DNA of 64,000 bases from the NCBI GenBank assembly GCA_031841125.1, contig CM063111.1, positions 33,864,955 to 33,928,954 of the forward strand, given 5' to 3'. Within the stretch, counting starts at the first letter, position 1. Every line of letters starts with the position of its first letter. The notes under the pieces were generated by a model. The model was not told the origin of the DNA, ran no database searches, and worked only from the letters and a program-made list of their open reading frames with translations. The stretch is from Acanthococcus lagerstroemiae (taxonomy: Eukaryota; Arthropoda; Insecta; Hemiptera; Eriococcidae). This document shows positions 13,501 through 23,390 of this stretch, one piece after another. The position numbers and the translations under genes were made by a program.

Positions 13501-14961
13501 TACTGATATTCGTAGTAGGGATACAGAAAAATGGGTTTTGCTCAGAATTTGTTATTTTCCCTCACCATGGGTTTTGGCTACAGTCCTCCAAAGGGTCCTC
13601 CTTTTCTAATTTGCTCTCAACCCGAGCCCTGGAATCCGCCCTTTTCGAGCATTACCTCAGAGTCGTCGGGGAGGCTGCTAGGGCTATCTTAGCCCACTTC
13701 ACTTCTGGCCGAAAAACTGGCCTAGGTCGAACATCTGGCGAGTTGCTATCGAACCCGGAAACTCCGGATTCCGAGACCAACGCGCTATCCACTCGGCCAA
13801 CCAGACCTCCTCCAAAGGGTCCTAAAAGAGTACTTCATTTTTACTTTTCAATTTCTGTAAACACCCTGTACCGTGTACACGCTAAATGGTAACTGACATT
13901 CCAGCGGCTTCAGTCGTAATGAACATTCGTTACGATCGTTATGATTTGTTTCAATCCTTGTTAACGAAAAAACCAAATTTCTTTTGTAAAGAGTAGTTCG
14001 CAGATGTCGTTATGATTCTCTAGCATTCGTTATAAAGCTTTTCATGAGTGAATCTGCAGAGACTGATAACACCCATCGGTTTCGTTCTGCCATCTTTCAG
14101 TTCGTTGAAAATAAACTGAAAAGTTTGCCTGTCAACTCTTAAAATTTTTCTGAAGTCTTAGACTTTCCAGACAAGGAAAGATCGAAAGCGAAACTCAAAA
14201 GGAGTCAAAACTCGAAAGTTGAAAATTCGTAAGGAAACAGAAACATAAACACCAATCTCCATTTCTAAAAGCCAAAACAACGATTCGTCTTCGTACTTTC
14301 GTAGAGAAACCGATCTCTCACGCTAGCCAACTCTCAAAAGGTGTCGGAAATCCAAAATTTTCTCCTCCAGATTATTGGAGCATTTTCGCAAAAAATCCGT
14401 TCGAAAAGTCGAATTACGCGCCCAAAAAATCAAAAATCAAAATTTTCGTAAAATTATCGTTAGTCAAAAAAAAAACCGATAAAACGCCTTTATTTGGCTT
14501 TCAGCTTGCAGCCGAATCTACACAGCTTCAAAAAAGCTGAAGCTTATTGCCCCAAAAATACGGCTGTCGGCTGGCTGCAATACACTGGTGAAAGATAGCG
14601 CATTCTGTATTGAGGGTATACCTTTCGGTATGTGAACTGGTAACTGAAATTAGCTAAATACATTCTGAAATTGAAAGAGATTCTAACAGAAATTTCAGTT
14701 TTTTGATGAACAAGATTTCTTGAAAAATGTTGTAACTTCTCCAGAAACGTCGTAAATGAGGGTCCAGGGCGGGAAGCGAATCCAGAACAAAAATTGGGAA
14801 TGTGGTTTCTGAGTTGAAGTAGTATCAGAAACCTATTCAGTGACTCCGAAAACGTAATGTCACTATCTTTTTTTAAATTGTGTTTGAATTATAACTCTAT
14901 CATTTTGGTTTCCAGAAAATCTACCGCGGACCAAGGAGGAAGCTGGCGGCAGAAAAAATAA
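121..14961 (+). CDS. eIF3a: Eukaryotic translation initiation factor 3 subunit A (5'-partial, 16 exons)
   Basis: This is the largest scaffold subunit of the cytoplasmic eIF3 complex, which binds the 40S ribosomal subunit and recruits mRNA and the ternary complex. Reading GT-AG joins gives exons 121-317, 394-542, 617-767, 849-1049, 1129-1343, 1422-1593, 4231-4530, 4622-4807, 4877-5014, 5104-5314, 11645-11821, 11916-12071, 12156-12358, 12710-13079, 13183-13235 and 14916-14961, about 973 codons. Phases agree at every join. The order matches animal eIF3a: the N-terminal helical segment ([37 protein letters not shown]), then the PCI region ([12 protein letters not shown]), then a long charged coiled coil. 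The initiator exon (usually about 15-20 residues) lies upstream of the window. The vertebrate DDDR-type repeat tail is absent; the protein ends in SWRQKK. Exon 10 carries a single-base frameshift, described separately. All introns are intact and the product is essential, so a live gene with a sequence error is more likely than a pseudogene. Confidence 0.95.
1594..2989 (+). other. Intron 6 of eIF3a, GACTC-rich degenerate stretch
   Basis: Non-coding intronic sequence. From about 1900 to 2720 it repeatedly shows variants of TCGAGACT, AAGACTC and GACTCGT on the + strand, without a fixed period. This looks like a decayed short-motif repeat. No RNA gene or coding block is visible. Confidence 0.5.
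2990..3760 (+). pseudogene. Non-LTR retrotransposon relic (endonuclease start joined to 3' end)
   Basis: The first part (about 3010-3330) reads in broken frames as the start of an exonuclease-endonuclease-phosphatase domain ([17 protein letters not shown], then a [13 protein letters not shown] piece, then [14 protein letters not shown]). The second part (about 3360-3755) reads as the C-terminal end of the same kind of polyprotein (VLTYGPPT, then [18 protein letters not shown]). The reverse transcriptase between them is missing. It resembles the elements at 40056-42558 and 61480-63540. It lies in an eIF3a intron in sense orientation, with several stops, and cannot be active. Confidence 0.7.
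3761..4230 (+). other. Remainder of eIF3a intron 6
   Basis: No coding block or repeat is recognised here. The acceptor at 4229-4230 follows TTTGTGTTTC and is well formed. Confidence 0.5.
4231..5314 (+). CDS. eIF3a: eIF3a exons 7-10 of the window: PCI domain and start of the coiled coil
   Basis: Exons 4231-4530, 4622-4807, 4877-5014 and 5104-5314. The first two encode the PCI winged-helix region ([40 protein letters not shown], then [16 protein letters not shown]), which in this family supports eIF3 core assembly. The intron at 4808-4876 is only 69 bp, a multiple of three, and has no in-frame stop. Exon 5104-5314 is 211 nt rather than the 210 its neighbours require. In the incoming frame it stops after about 30 codons. 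Removing one T from the run at 5169-5172 restores an open charged helix ([20 protein letters not shown]) that joins in phase to the next exon. Confidence 0.9.
5315..6578 (+). other. First part of eIF3a intron 10, no gene seen
   Basis: Start of the 6.3-kb intron 5315-11644. The donor GTGAGT at 5315 is good. Around 6395-6530 there are TAGAATGCG-type short repeats and GATCGA palindromes, with partial inverted counterparts at 8380-8480 and 8690-8720. These suggest an older inverted-repeat element around the nest at 6579-8098. No coding sequence is supported. Confidence 0.4.
6786..7366. mobile_element. hAT-type MITE, 581 bp, with TCCATTAC target-site duplication
   Basis: Terminal inverted repeats CAGAGACGGGCGTTG (6786-6800) and its near complement CAACGCCCTTCTCTG (7352-7366). 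An exact 8-bp duplication TCCATTAC lies at 6778-6785 and 7367-7374. An 8-bp duplication with CAGAG-type ends is diagnostic of the hAT superfamily. Subterminal inverted GTTCACTATTT and AAATAGTGAA tracts and many GAACAAGAGC-type motifs follow. No transposase is present. Confidence 0.88.
7389..7789. mobile_element. hAT-type MITE, 401 bp, with TACTGATC target-site duplication
   Basis: Ends TAGTGATGGAAA and TTTCCATTACTA, flanked by exact 8-bp TACTGATC at 7381-7388 and 7790-7797. The interior is a dense run of GAGCATATGCTC-like palindromes (GAGCAT and ATGCTC alternating), giving the element extreme self-complementarity. It lies 14 bp from the TSD of the previous MITE, inside the same larger element. 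Confidence 0.88.
8099..8805 (+). other. eIF3a intron 10, AT-rich segment with GATCGA palindromes
   Basis: No gene. At 8390-8480 there are many GATCGA, ATCGAT and TATCGAGA motifs. At 8680-8755 there are TACGCATT and TTTTACAC short motifs that partly mirror those at 6395-6480. Confidence 0.4.
8806..10276. mobile_element. Long inverted-repeat (foldback-like) element
   Basis: The left arm (8806-9285) and right arm (9884-10276) are near mirror images. AACTATCACGGGGGAAAACT opens the left arm and TTTTTCCCCGTGATAGTTAA closes the right. Inside, blocks around AACTTGGTTACAATCAAAC, GGACATCATCGC and CCTCAACTTCGGGAGCGGAG recur inverted. The arms are about 400-480 bp and the core about 600 bp. The arms share roughly 85-90% of bases by eye, with indels and a G run at 9121-9130. 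No target-site duplication could be fixed. Confidence 0.8.
9286..9883 (+). pseudogene. Endonuclease (EEP) domain relic in the foldback core
   Basis: The core reads in shifting + frames as the middle and end of a retroelement EEP endonuclease. [18 protein letters not shown] is followed by [10 protein letters not shown] (the GDWNA position), then [20 protein letters not shown] with ANTFFPKN, then a degraded NEI block and [10 protein letters not shown] (the SDHRLL position). At least three frame changes and several stops are present. This order is that of RTE/BovB-like and related non-LTR endonucleases. It is dead, and it is unusual to find it framed by inverted repeats rather than followed by a reverse transcriptase. 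Confidence 0.65.
10277..11644 (+). other. End of eIF3a intron 10
   Basis: No gene is seen. The segment 10605-10668 (GTCCTGCAAAGGGTCCT through TTTCTGTAGACACCCT) matches 13575-13868, so it is a dispersed repeat fragment. Two related TTTTTCCCC and TTTCTGA-type paragraphs at 10670-10790 and 10830-10980 look like a diverged tandem duplication. Confidence 0.45.
11645..13235 (+). CDS. eIF3a: eIF3a exons 11-15 of the window: charged coiled-coil region
   Basis: Exons 11645-11821, 11916-12071, 12156-12358, 12710-13079 and 13183-13235. The product is extremely rich in Lys, Arg, Glu and Gln (for example [19 protein letters not shown]). It contains the conserved family blocks [28 protein letters not shown] and [13 protein letters not shown]. 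In eIF3a this part forms the long helix that binds eIF3b, eIF3i and eIF4B and reaches across the 40S subunit. After the coil comes an Arg/Asp-rich low-complexity stretch with [13 protein letters not shown], a weak counterpart of the DDDR repeats of vertebrates. Confidence 0.92.
13560..13812 (-). mobile_element. tRNA-derived SINE (minus strand) in eIF3a intron 15
   Basis: On the minus strand the sequence from 13812 carries a Pol III A box TTGGCCGAGTGG (13800-13789) and, 32 bp further on, a B box GGGTTCGATAGC (13756-13745). The tRNA-like head is followed by an unrelated body down to about 13560. The A and B boxes resemble those of a Ser/Leu-type tRNA, but no acceptor stem or full cloverleaf is present, so this is a SINE rather than a tRNA gene. 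The flanking CAAAGGGTCCT repeats at 13595 and 13813 are candidate insertion-site sequence or part of the host repeat. Confidence 0.7.
13813..14915 (+). other. Remainder of eIF3a intron 15
   Basis: Nothing coding is seen. A fragment ending TTTCTGTAAACACCCTGTA (about 13845-13870) is the same dispersed repeat as at 10640-10668. The rest is unique AT-rich sequence. Confidence 0.4.
14916..14961 (+). CDS. eIF3a: eIF3a terminal exon
   Basis: A 46-nt last exon follows a pyrimidine-rich acceptor ending at 14915. It completes a split Gly codon and encodes [15 protein letters not shown] before a TAA at 14959-14961. The preceding intron (13236-14915, 1.7 kb) holds a SINE. The Trp-Arg close to the end follows TTWRRGG in the previous exon, so the two Trp-Arg motifs flank the last intron. 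Confidence 0.85.
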
Positions 14962-14977
14962 ACGCACTCATTTACAA

Positions 14978-14983
14978 AATAAA
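14978..14983 (+). terminator. AATAAA polyadenylation signal of eIF3a
   Basis: A canonical AATAAA lies 17 bp after the eIF3a stop codon, and a T-rich stretch follows within 50-80 bp. A second AATAAA overlaps the stop codon at 14956-14961. The 3' UTR would be very short. Confidence 0.7.
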
Positions 14984-15359
14984 GTTTATATTCCTGATTA
15001 AAATATGTATGATGTAGAATGTATGTTAATTTTTCAATTAAATATTTCTTCTAATGTAATTTTTGTTGAATTTAAGACTGGTTCTACGACACTTAAGGCG
15101 TTAAATGGACAATAATTATCGTTCCAGAATTGATGCGGTGGGATTATTCGAACATCTGTACGATTTTATGTAAGCAAGTTTTATAGTGTTTTACTGGTTC
15201 AATCATCTAGTCGTAGAGAAGTACTTCGAACTTTACCGGTGTGAACCTGAAATTGCTACATTTTGGCCAACAAGTAAGCAAGTAGCAAGAAAATGGCGCA
15301 AATCAGAATTTTGGGATCGCCGGTTTACCACATCAGTGATTCAATTTTCTAAAAAAGAC
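14984..15359. other. eIF3a 3' flank before the satellite
   Basis: AT-rich flank with no gene. An open frame at 15186-15368 has no recognisable motif and runs into the satellite, so it is not called. Confidence 0.4.
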
Positions 15360-16010
15360 ATGATGTAAGTATGGAGAAATTCGAAAAAACCAATAATCTT
15401 GAAATCAGCGACTGTTTTTGACTCGATTTTTCACGCTGAGTTCGAATTCAGTGGTCCAATTCGGCGGCGACGGTCCGTTCCCGAGAAGCACTAGAAAAGG
15501 TTTAAAAAATTGGACAGTCGGGGTCAAAAAATTTGGATTCAGGGACTGTTTTTGACTCAATTTTTCACGCTGAGTTCGAATTCGGTGGTCAAATTTGGCG
15601 GTGACGCTCCGTACCCGGGATACACAGGAAAAAGTTTGGAAAATTGGTCAGTTTGGGTCCAAAAATGACTCCTGCTCAATTTTGACTACGGATTTGGAAT
15701 CGCATCGAATAATTGAATAATTTGCCCCCGCGCCGACACCTAAGGTCTCCGAACATTTTTTTGCCTCAAAATTGACATGATGTAGTATGGAGAAATTTTC
15801 AAAATTAGGAAAAACCAAAAATTTTGAACTAAAGACTGATTTCGGCTCAATTTTTAACGCTGAGTCCGAATACGGTGGTCAAATTTGGCGGCGACGCCCC
15901 GTTCCGGAGATACCCAGGAAAAAGTTTGGGAAATTGGTCAGTTTGGGTGATATAATGACTCCAGCTCAATTTTGACGACGGATTTGAATTCGCCTCGATG
16001 TAGCACGGGA
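15360..16010 (+). repeat. Satellite, left flank in forward orientation
   Basis: About two diverged units of the same family as the central block, in the opposite orientation: each reads TATGGAGAAATT, then TTTTTCACGCTGAGTTCGAA, then AAATTTGGCGG and GACTCCAGCTCAATTTTGA. Part of a unit (15410-15490 and 15541-15620) is duplicated. Divergence from the central units is clearly higher than among the central units themselves. Confidence 0.85.
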
Positions 16011-19000
16011 ACGGAGCGTCGCCACCAAATTGGAACAACGAATTCGAATCCGTTGTCAAAATTGAGCTAGAGTCATTTTTTGACCAAAAGTAATCAATTT
16101 TCTCAACTTTTTTGGATGTACCTCGGGAACAGAGGGTCGCCGCTAAACTGCAAGAAAGAATTCCAACTCAGCGTGAAAAATTGAGTAAGAAATACTCGAT
16201 AATTCGAAATTTTTGATTTTCTCAAATTTTGAAAATTTCTCCATACTATACATAATGTCATTTTTGGGGCTAAAAAATTTTCGGAGAGCTACAGCGTCGG
16301 CGCTGGTGCTAGTTACTCAACTATTCGAGATGAATTCGAATCCGTTGTCAAAATTGAGCTAGAGTCATTTTTCGACCCAAATTGATCAATTTTGCCAACT
16401 TTTTTGAGTGTATCTCGGGAACGGAAGGTCGCCGACAAATTGGAACAACGTATTCGTACTCAGCGTGAAAAATTGAGTAAGAAATACTCATTATGTCGAA
16501 ATTTTTGATTTTCTCAAATTTTAAAAATTTCTCCATACTATACATCATGTCATTTTTGGGGCGAAAAAATTTTCGGAGAGCTATGGCGTCGGGGCTGGTG
16601 GTAGTTACTCAATTTTTCGAGACGAATTCGAATCCGTTGTCAAAATTGAGCTAGAGTCATTTTTTGACCCAAATAGGTCAATTTTTCCAACTTTCTTGGA
16701 TGTACCTCGGGAACGCAGGCTCGCTGCCAAATTGGAACATGGAATCCGAACTCAGCGTGAAAAATTGAGTTAGAAAGACTCATTAATTCGAAATTTTTGA
16801 TTTTCTCAAATTTTGAACATTTCCCCATACTATACATCATCTCTTTTTTGGGGCGACAAAATTTTCGGAGAGCTACGGCGTCGGAGCTGGTGGTAGTTAC
16901 TCAATTTTTCGAGACGAATTCGAATCCGTTGTCAAAATTTAGCTAGAGTCATTTTTCGACCCAAATTGATCAAGTTCTGCAACTTTTTTGAGTGTATCCC
17001 GGGAACGGGGGGTCGCCGCCAAATTGGAACGACGTATTCGAACTCAGCGTGAAAAATCGAGGAAGAAATACTCATTATGTCGAAATTTTTGATTTTCTCA
17101 AATTTTGAAAATTTCTCCATACTATACATCATCTTATTTTTGAGGCGAAAAATTTTTTGGAGAGCAACGGTGTCGGCGCTGGTGCTATTTACTCAGTTTT
17201 TGGAGACGAATTCGAATCCGTTGTCAAAGTGAGCTAGAGTCATTTTTCGACCCAAATTGATCAAGTTCTGCAACTTTTTTGGATGTATCTCGGGAACAGA
17301 GGCTCGCCGCCAAACTGGAACAAGGAATCCGAACTCAGCGTGAAAAATTGAGTAAGAAACACTCATTATGTCGAAATTTTTGATTTTCTCAAATTTTGAA
17401 AATTTCTCCATACTATATACATCATCTCATTTTTGGGGCGAAAAATTTTTCGGAGAGCAACAGTGTCGGCGCTGGTGCTATTTACTCAGTTTTTCGAGAC
17501 GAATTCGAATCCGTTGTCCAAAATTGAGCTAGAGTCTTTTTTTGACCCAAACTGATCAATTTTCTCAACTTTTTTGGATGTATCTCGGGAATGGAGGGCC
17601 CATGCCAAATTGGAAAAACGTATTCGAACTCAGCGTGAAAAACTGAGTAAGAAGCACTCATCAATTCGAAATTTTTGATTTTCTCAAATTTTGAAAATTC
17701 CTCCATACTATATATACATCATCTCTTTTTTGGGGCGAAACATTTTTTGGAGAGCTACGGTGTCGGCGCTGGTGCTATTTACTCAATTTTTCGAGACGAA
17801 TTCGAATCCGTTGTCAAAATTGAGCTAGAGTCATTTTTCGACCCAAATTGATCAAGTTCTGCAACTTTTTTGAGTGTATCTCGGGAACGGAGGGTCGCCG
17901 CCAAATTGGAACAACGTATTCGTACTCAGCGTGAAAAATTGAGTAAGAAACACTCAATAATTCGAGATTTTTGATTTTCTCAAATTTTAAAAATTTCTCC
18001 ATACAAATACATCATGTCATTTTTGGGGCGAAAAAATTTTCGGAAAGCTACGGCGTCGGGGCTGGTGCTAGTTACTCAATTTTTTTAGACGAATTCGAAT
18101 CAGTTGTCAAAATCTAGCTAGGGTCATTTTTTGACCAAAATGAATCAATTTTCTCAACTTTTTCGAGTGTATCTCGGGAACAGAGGGTCGCCGCTAAACT
18201 GCAAGAAAGAATTCCAATTCAGCGTGAGAAATATACTATACATCATATCTTTTTTGGGGCGAGAAATTTTTCGGAGACCAACGGCGTCGGCGCTGGTGGC
18301 AGTTACTTAATTTTTCGAGACGAATTCGAATCCGTTGTCAAAATTTAGCTAGAGTCATTTATTGACCCAAATTGATCAATTTTCTCAACTTTTTTGGATG
18401 TATCTCGGGAACAGAGGGCCGCCGCTAAATTGGAACAACGCATTCGAACTCAGCGTGAAAAATTGAGTAAGAATAAGCACTCATAATTTCGAAATTTTTG
18501 ATTTTCTCAAATTTTGAAAATTTCTCCATACTATATACATCATGTCATTTTTGGGGCGAAAAAATTTTCGGAGAGTTACGGCGTCGGCGCTGGTGCTAGT
18601 AACTCAATTTCTCGAGACGAATTCGAATCCGTTGTCAAAATTTAGCTAGAGTCATTTTTTGACCCAAATAGGTCAATTTTTCCAACTTTTTTGGATGTAC
18701 CTCGGGAACAGAGGCTCGCCGCCAAATTGGAACTAGGAATTCGAACCCAGCGTGAAAAATTGAGTGAGAAACACTCATTAATTCAAGAATTTTGATTTTC
18801 TCAAATTTTAAAAATTTCTCCATACACATCATGTCATTTTTGGGGCGAAAAAATTTTCGGAGAGCTACAGCGTCGAAGCTGGGGGTAGTTACTCAATTTT
18901 TCGAGACGAATTCGAATCCGTTGTCAAAATTTAGCTAGAGTCATTTTTTGACCCAAATTGATCAATTTTCTCAACTTTTTTTGATGTATCTCGAGAACAG

Positions 19001-20895
19001 AGGGCCGCCGCCAAATTGGAACAACGTATTCGAACTCTGCGTGAAAAATTGAGTAAGAAGCACTCATTAATTCGAAATTTTTGATTTTCTCAAATTTTGA
19101 AAATTTCTCCATACTTACGTCATGTCTTTTTTCAGGTGAAAAAATTTTTCGGAGAGCTACGGCGTCGGAGCAGGAGGTAGATACTCAATTTTTCGAGACG
19201 AATTCGAATTCGTTGTCAAAATTGAGCTAGAGTCATTTATTGACCCAAATTGATTAATTTTCTCAGCTGGTTTGGATGTATCTCGGGAACAGAGGACCGC
19301 CGCCGAATTGGACCAACGTATTCGAACTCAGCGAGAAAAATTGAACAAGAAGCACTCATCAATTCGAAATTTTTGATTTTCTCAAATTTTGAAAATTCCT
19401 CCATACTGTACATCATCTCTTTTTTGGGGCGAAAAATTTTTCGGAGAGCAACGGTGTCGGCGCAGGTGCTATTTACTCAGTTTTTCGAGACGAATTCGAA
19501 TCCGTTGTCAAAATTGAGCTAGAGTCATTTTTCGACCCGAATTGATCAATTTTCTCAACTTTTTTGGATGTACCTCGGGAACGCAGGCTCGCTGCCAAAT
19601 TGGAACAACGTATTCGAACTCAGCGTGAAAAATTGAGCAAGAAATACTCATTATGTCGAAATTTTTGATTTTCTCAAATGTTGAAAATTTCTCCATACTA
19701 TACATCACGTATTTCTTGGGGCGAAAAAATTTTCGGAGAGTTACGGCGTCGGCGCTGGTGCTAGTAACTCAATTTCTCGAGACGAATTCGAATCCGTTGT
19801 CAAAATTTAGCTAGAGTCATTTATTGACCCAAATTGATCAATTTTCTCAACTGGTTTGGATGTATATCGGGAACAGAGGACCGCCGCCAAATGGAAACAA
19901 CGAATTCGAACTCAGAGTGAAAAATTGAGCAAGAAGCACTCATTATGTCGTAATTTTTGATTTTCTCAAATTTTGAAAATTTCTCCATACTATACATCAC
20001 GTATTTCTTGGGGCGAAAAAATTTTCGGAGAGTTACGGCGTCGGCGCTGGTGCTAGTAACTCAATTTCTCGAGACGAATTCGAATCCGTTGTCAAAATTG
20101 AGCTAGAGTCGTTTTTCGACCCAAATTGATCAATTTTGCCAACTTTTTTGAGTGTATCTCGGGAACGGAGGGTCGCCGCCAAATGGAAACAACGAATTCG
20201 AACTCAGAGTGAAAAATTGAGTAAAAAACACTCATTAATTCGAAATTTTTGATTTTCTCAAATTTTAAAAATTTCTCCATACTATACATCATGTCTTTTT
20301 TGAGGCGAAAAAATTTTCGGAGAGTTACGGCGTCGGCGCTGGTGCTAGTAACTCAATTTCTCGAGACGAATTCGAATCCGTTGTCAAAATTCAGCTAGAG
20401 TCTTTTTTTTTGACCCAAATTCATCAATTTTCTCAACTTTTTTGGATGTATCTCGGGAACGGAGGGCCCATGCCAAATTGGAACAACGTATTCGAACTCA
20501 GCGTGAAAAACTGAGTAAGAAGCACTCATCAATTCGAAATTTTTGATTTTCTCAAATTTTGAAAATTTTTCCATACACATCATGTCTTTTTTGGGGCGAA
20601 AAAATTTTCGGAGAGGCTACGGCGTCGGCGCTGGTGGTAGTTACTCAATTTTTCGAGACGAATTCGAATCCGTTGTCAAAATTGAGCTAGAGTCATCTTT
20701 TGACCCAAATTGATCAATTTTCTCAACTTTTTTGGATATATCTCGGGAACGGAGGTTCGCCGCCTAATGGAAACAACGAATTCGAACACAGCGTGAAAGA
20801 TTGAGTAAGAAACACTCATTAATTCGAAATTTTTGATTTTCTCAAATGTTGAAAATTTCTCCATACTATTGATACATCATATCTTTTTTGGGGCG
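16011..20895 (-). repeat. 292-bp satellite, central inverted block of 17 units
   Basis: The landmark GAATTCGAA begins at 16040, 16332, 16624, 16916, 17208, 17501, 17798, 18091, 18322, 18619, 18908, 19200, 19492, 19784, 20076, 20368 and 20660. Most intervals are 292 or 293 bp. One interval is 231 bp (18091-18322), a deleted unit, and two are 297 bp. The landmark contains an EcoRI site (GAATTC) in every unit. Units differ by roughly 5-12% by eye. Twelve of the 17 keep a 60-74 codon minus-strand open frame beginning MEKFSKFEKIKNF. This is a true tandem satellite placed about 0.4 kb after eIF3a. Confidence 0.95.
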
Positions 20896-22190
20896 AAAAA
20901 ATTTCAGGGACGCTCCGTTTCCGAGATGCACAGGAAAAAGTTGGAAAAATTGGTCAATTTAGGTCAAAAAATGACTCCAGCTCAATTTTGACGACAGATT
21001 TCAATTCGCCTCGAAAAATGGAGTAATTAGCTCCTGCGCTAACGCCGAAGCCCTCCGAACATTTTGTTGCCTCAACAATGTCATTATGTACAGTATGGAT
21101 AAATTTTCAAATTTAGGAAATACCAAAAATTTTGAATTCAGTGACTGTTTTCAACTCAATTTTTTACGCTGATTTCGAATTTGGTGGTTAAATTTGGCGG
21201 TGACGCTCTGTTTCCGAGATACACAGGAAAAAGTTGGAAAAATTGGTCAGTTTGGGTCAAAAAATGACTCCAGCTCAATTTTGACAACGGATTTGAATTC
21301 GCCACCAAAAATTGAGTAATTTGCACCCGCGCCGACACCTAAGGTCTCCGAACATTTTTCTTTGCCTCAAAAAAGACATGTTGTAGTACGGAGAAATTTT
21401 CAAAATTAGGAAAAACCAAAAATTTTGAATTCAGGGACTTTATTTGACTCAAATTTTTACGCTGAGTTCTAATTCGGTGGTCAAATTTGGCAGCGACGCT
21501 CCGTTTCCGAGATACACAGGAAAAAATTGGAAGAATTTGTCAGTTTGGGTCAAAAAATGACTCCAGCTCAATTTTGACGACGGATTTTAATTCGCCTCGA
21601 AAAATTGAGTAATTAGCTCCCGCGCTAACGCCGAAGCTCTCCAAAAAATTTTTTGCCCCAAGAAAGACATGATGTATAATAGTATGGAAAAATTTTCAAA
21701 ATAAATAAAAACCAAAAGTTTTGAATAAATGCCTGTTTTCATTTCAATTTTTCACGCTGATTTCAAATTCGGTGGTCAAATTTGGCGGCGACGCTATGTT
21801 TCCGAGATACACAAAAAAAAGTTGGAAAAAGTGATCAGTTTGAGTCAAAAAGTGACTCCAGCTCAATTTTGACGACGGATTTGAATTCGTTACGAAAAAT
21901 TGAGAAATTCGCACCCTCGCTGACGGCGAAGCTCTCCGAACATTTTTTTGTCTCAAAAAAGACATGATGTATAGTATGAAAAAATTTTCAAAATTAGGAA
22001 AAACCAAAAATTCTTAATTCAGGGACTGTTCTTAACTCAATTTTTCACGCTGAGTTCGAATTCGGTGGTCAAATTTGGCGGTGACGCTCCGTTTCTGAGA
22101 TACACAGGAAAAAGTTGAAAAAATTGGTCAGTTTGGGTCAACACACGACTTCAGCTCAATTTTGACGACGGATTGGAATTCGCCTCACAA
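20896..22190 (+). repeat. Satellite, right flank in forward orientation
   Basis: About four and a half diverged units in the same orientation as the left flank, with GACATGATGTA-type joints near 21079, 21375, 21667 and 21961, so the period is again about 293 bp. The switch from the inverted central block is abrupt: the central unit stops after GGGGCGAAAAAATTTC and the flank resumes in mid-unit at GACGCTCCGTTTCCGAGA. The array ends near 22190, just after TATGGAGAAATTTTC. Confidence 0.88.
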
Positions 22191-23390
22191 ATATGGAGAA
22201 ATTTTCAAAATTTTCGGAATTCAAGAAATCTGAGATAACCAATGGTTCACCTGTTGCTGTTACCAACCCATTAAATTTGATTAAATATTCACATCGTCGC
22301 CCGTTATCGTTCACTCGAAAAGTTTCCAAAAAGCTGAACCAAAATAGCCGGCCGAACATACCCGTTTTAAATTGCAGAGCCTTAGTAAGAGCATTTAAAA
22401 TGCTAAAACGTATCATTTAAGGCAACCAACAAATAGTTATGGACCAGCTTTTTCTAGATGAATCTCCCAGGACAGTACCACGGTGCCGAGGTCGGGTGTA
22501 ATGTGATTCATACATAATATAATGACTGATTTGAAACAACATATTTAAAATTTGTGCATATCCAGGGAAATCTGTAATTTTTATCGAATTTCTGACCGAG
22601 GGATTCTCTTAACTTTTGTTAATGAACTCTCAGCGGTAAGGGCCTAGAGCTTACTGACAATTTTCATTTTTGGTATGCCAAAATAAGTCACCACACGGCA
22701 TCAGAAACTGTCGCATTTTAAAATTTAAATCGTCCAGAATTTAGTTCTACTCGCTAAGTACTGTAAACTAGATACAAACATCAGAAAATATGCAATACTG
22801 AAATCAATGCACCGATATCTCATTTTGCTGAACTGTATAATCGGTTTCTTTTCTTATCTATGTATTTAGAATGAATTCGAAACCGACGTTTTAATTATCG
22901 CTGGAATAATTAGAAAAATATTATTTTCTACTTTCGTATATTTTTAATTATTAGTGAAGGCGCATGGTAATATTGTTGACTCCTACTGCGACAAATAACT
23001 ACCTATAGCAATTAATAATTACACAGTCCGTTGATTTCATGAAGATCACCAAGAAATAACGCACGTATCTAAAACTTGTAATTTGTAACAGTTGGAAACG
23101 TATTAGTTTACGGTCACACTTGACAATGTACTTTCGAACGCATGAGTATACCTCTATTCTAATACTGACCTATAAAATAAAATACTAAACTGGGTCTTTC
23201 CGAATGCAATTGAGAGGAAAGGAAAACTGGATTTCGATATGAAGATTTAGTCACTCGTGCTTTATTATCAAACTTGACATCTGGGTAATATTAGAATAAT
23301 GCTGACATTTTTTCGTATCTTGAGGAATAAGAGAGCTCCCCCTCTATATGTGCTACTTTGGCGTGGTGAGGAGGCTTAAAGAAAAACTAA
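22191..23390. other. Gene-free AT-rich stretch
   Basis: No gene, RNA or repeat family is recognised. Open frames here are short and lack known motifs. Confidence 0.4.

Noticed and set aside
13741..13812. Possible tRNA gene on the minus strand
   Set aside because: A and B boxes are present, but no acceptor stem, anticodon stem-loop or 3' end could be paired; SINE head preferred.
15360..22190. CRISPR-like array
   Set aside because: Units are 292 bp with no short-repeat and unique-spacer alternation, and the context is eukaryotic; it is a satellite.
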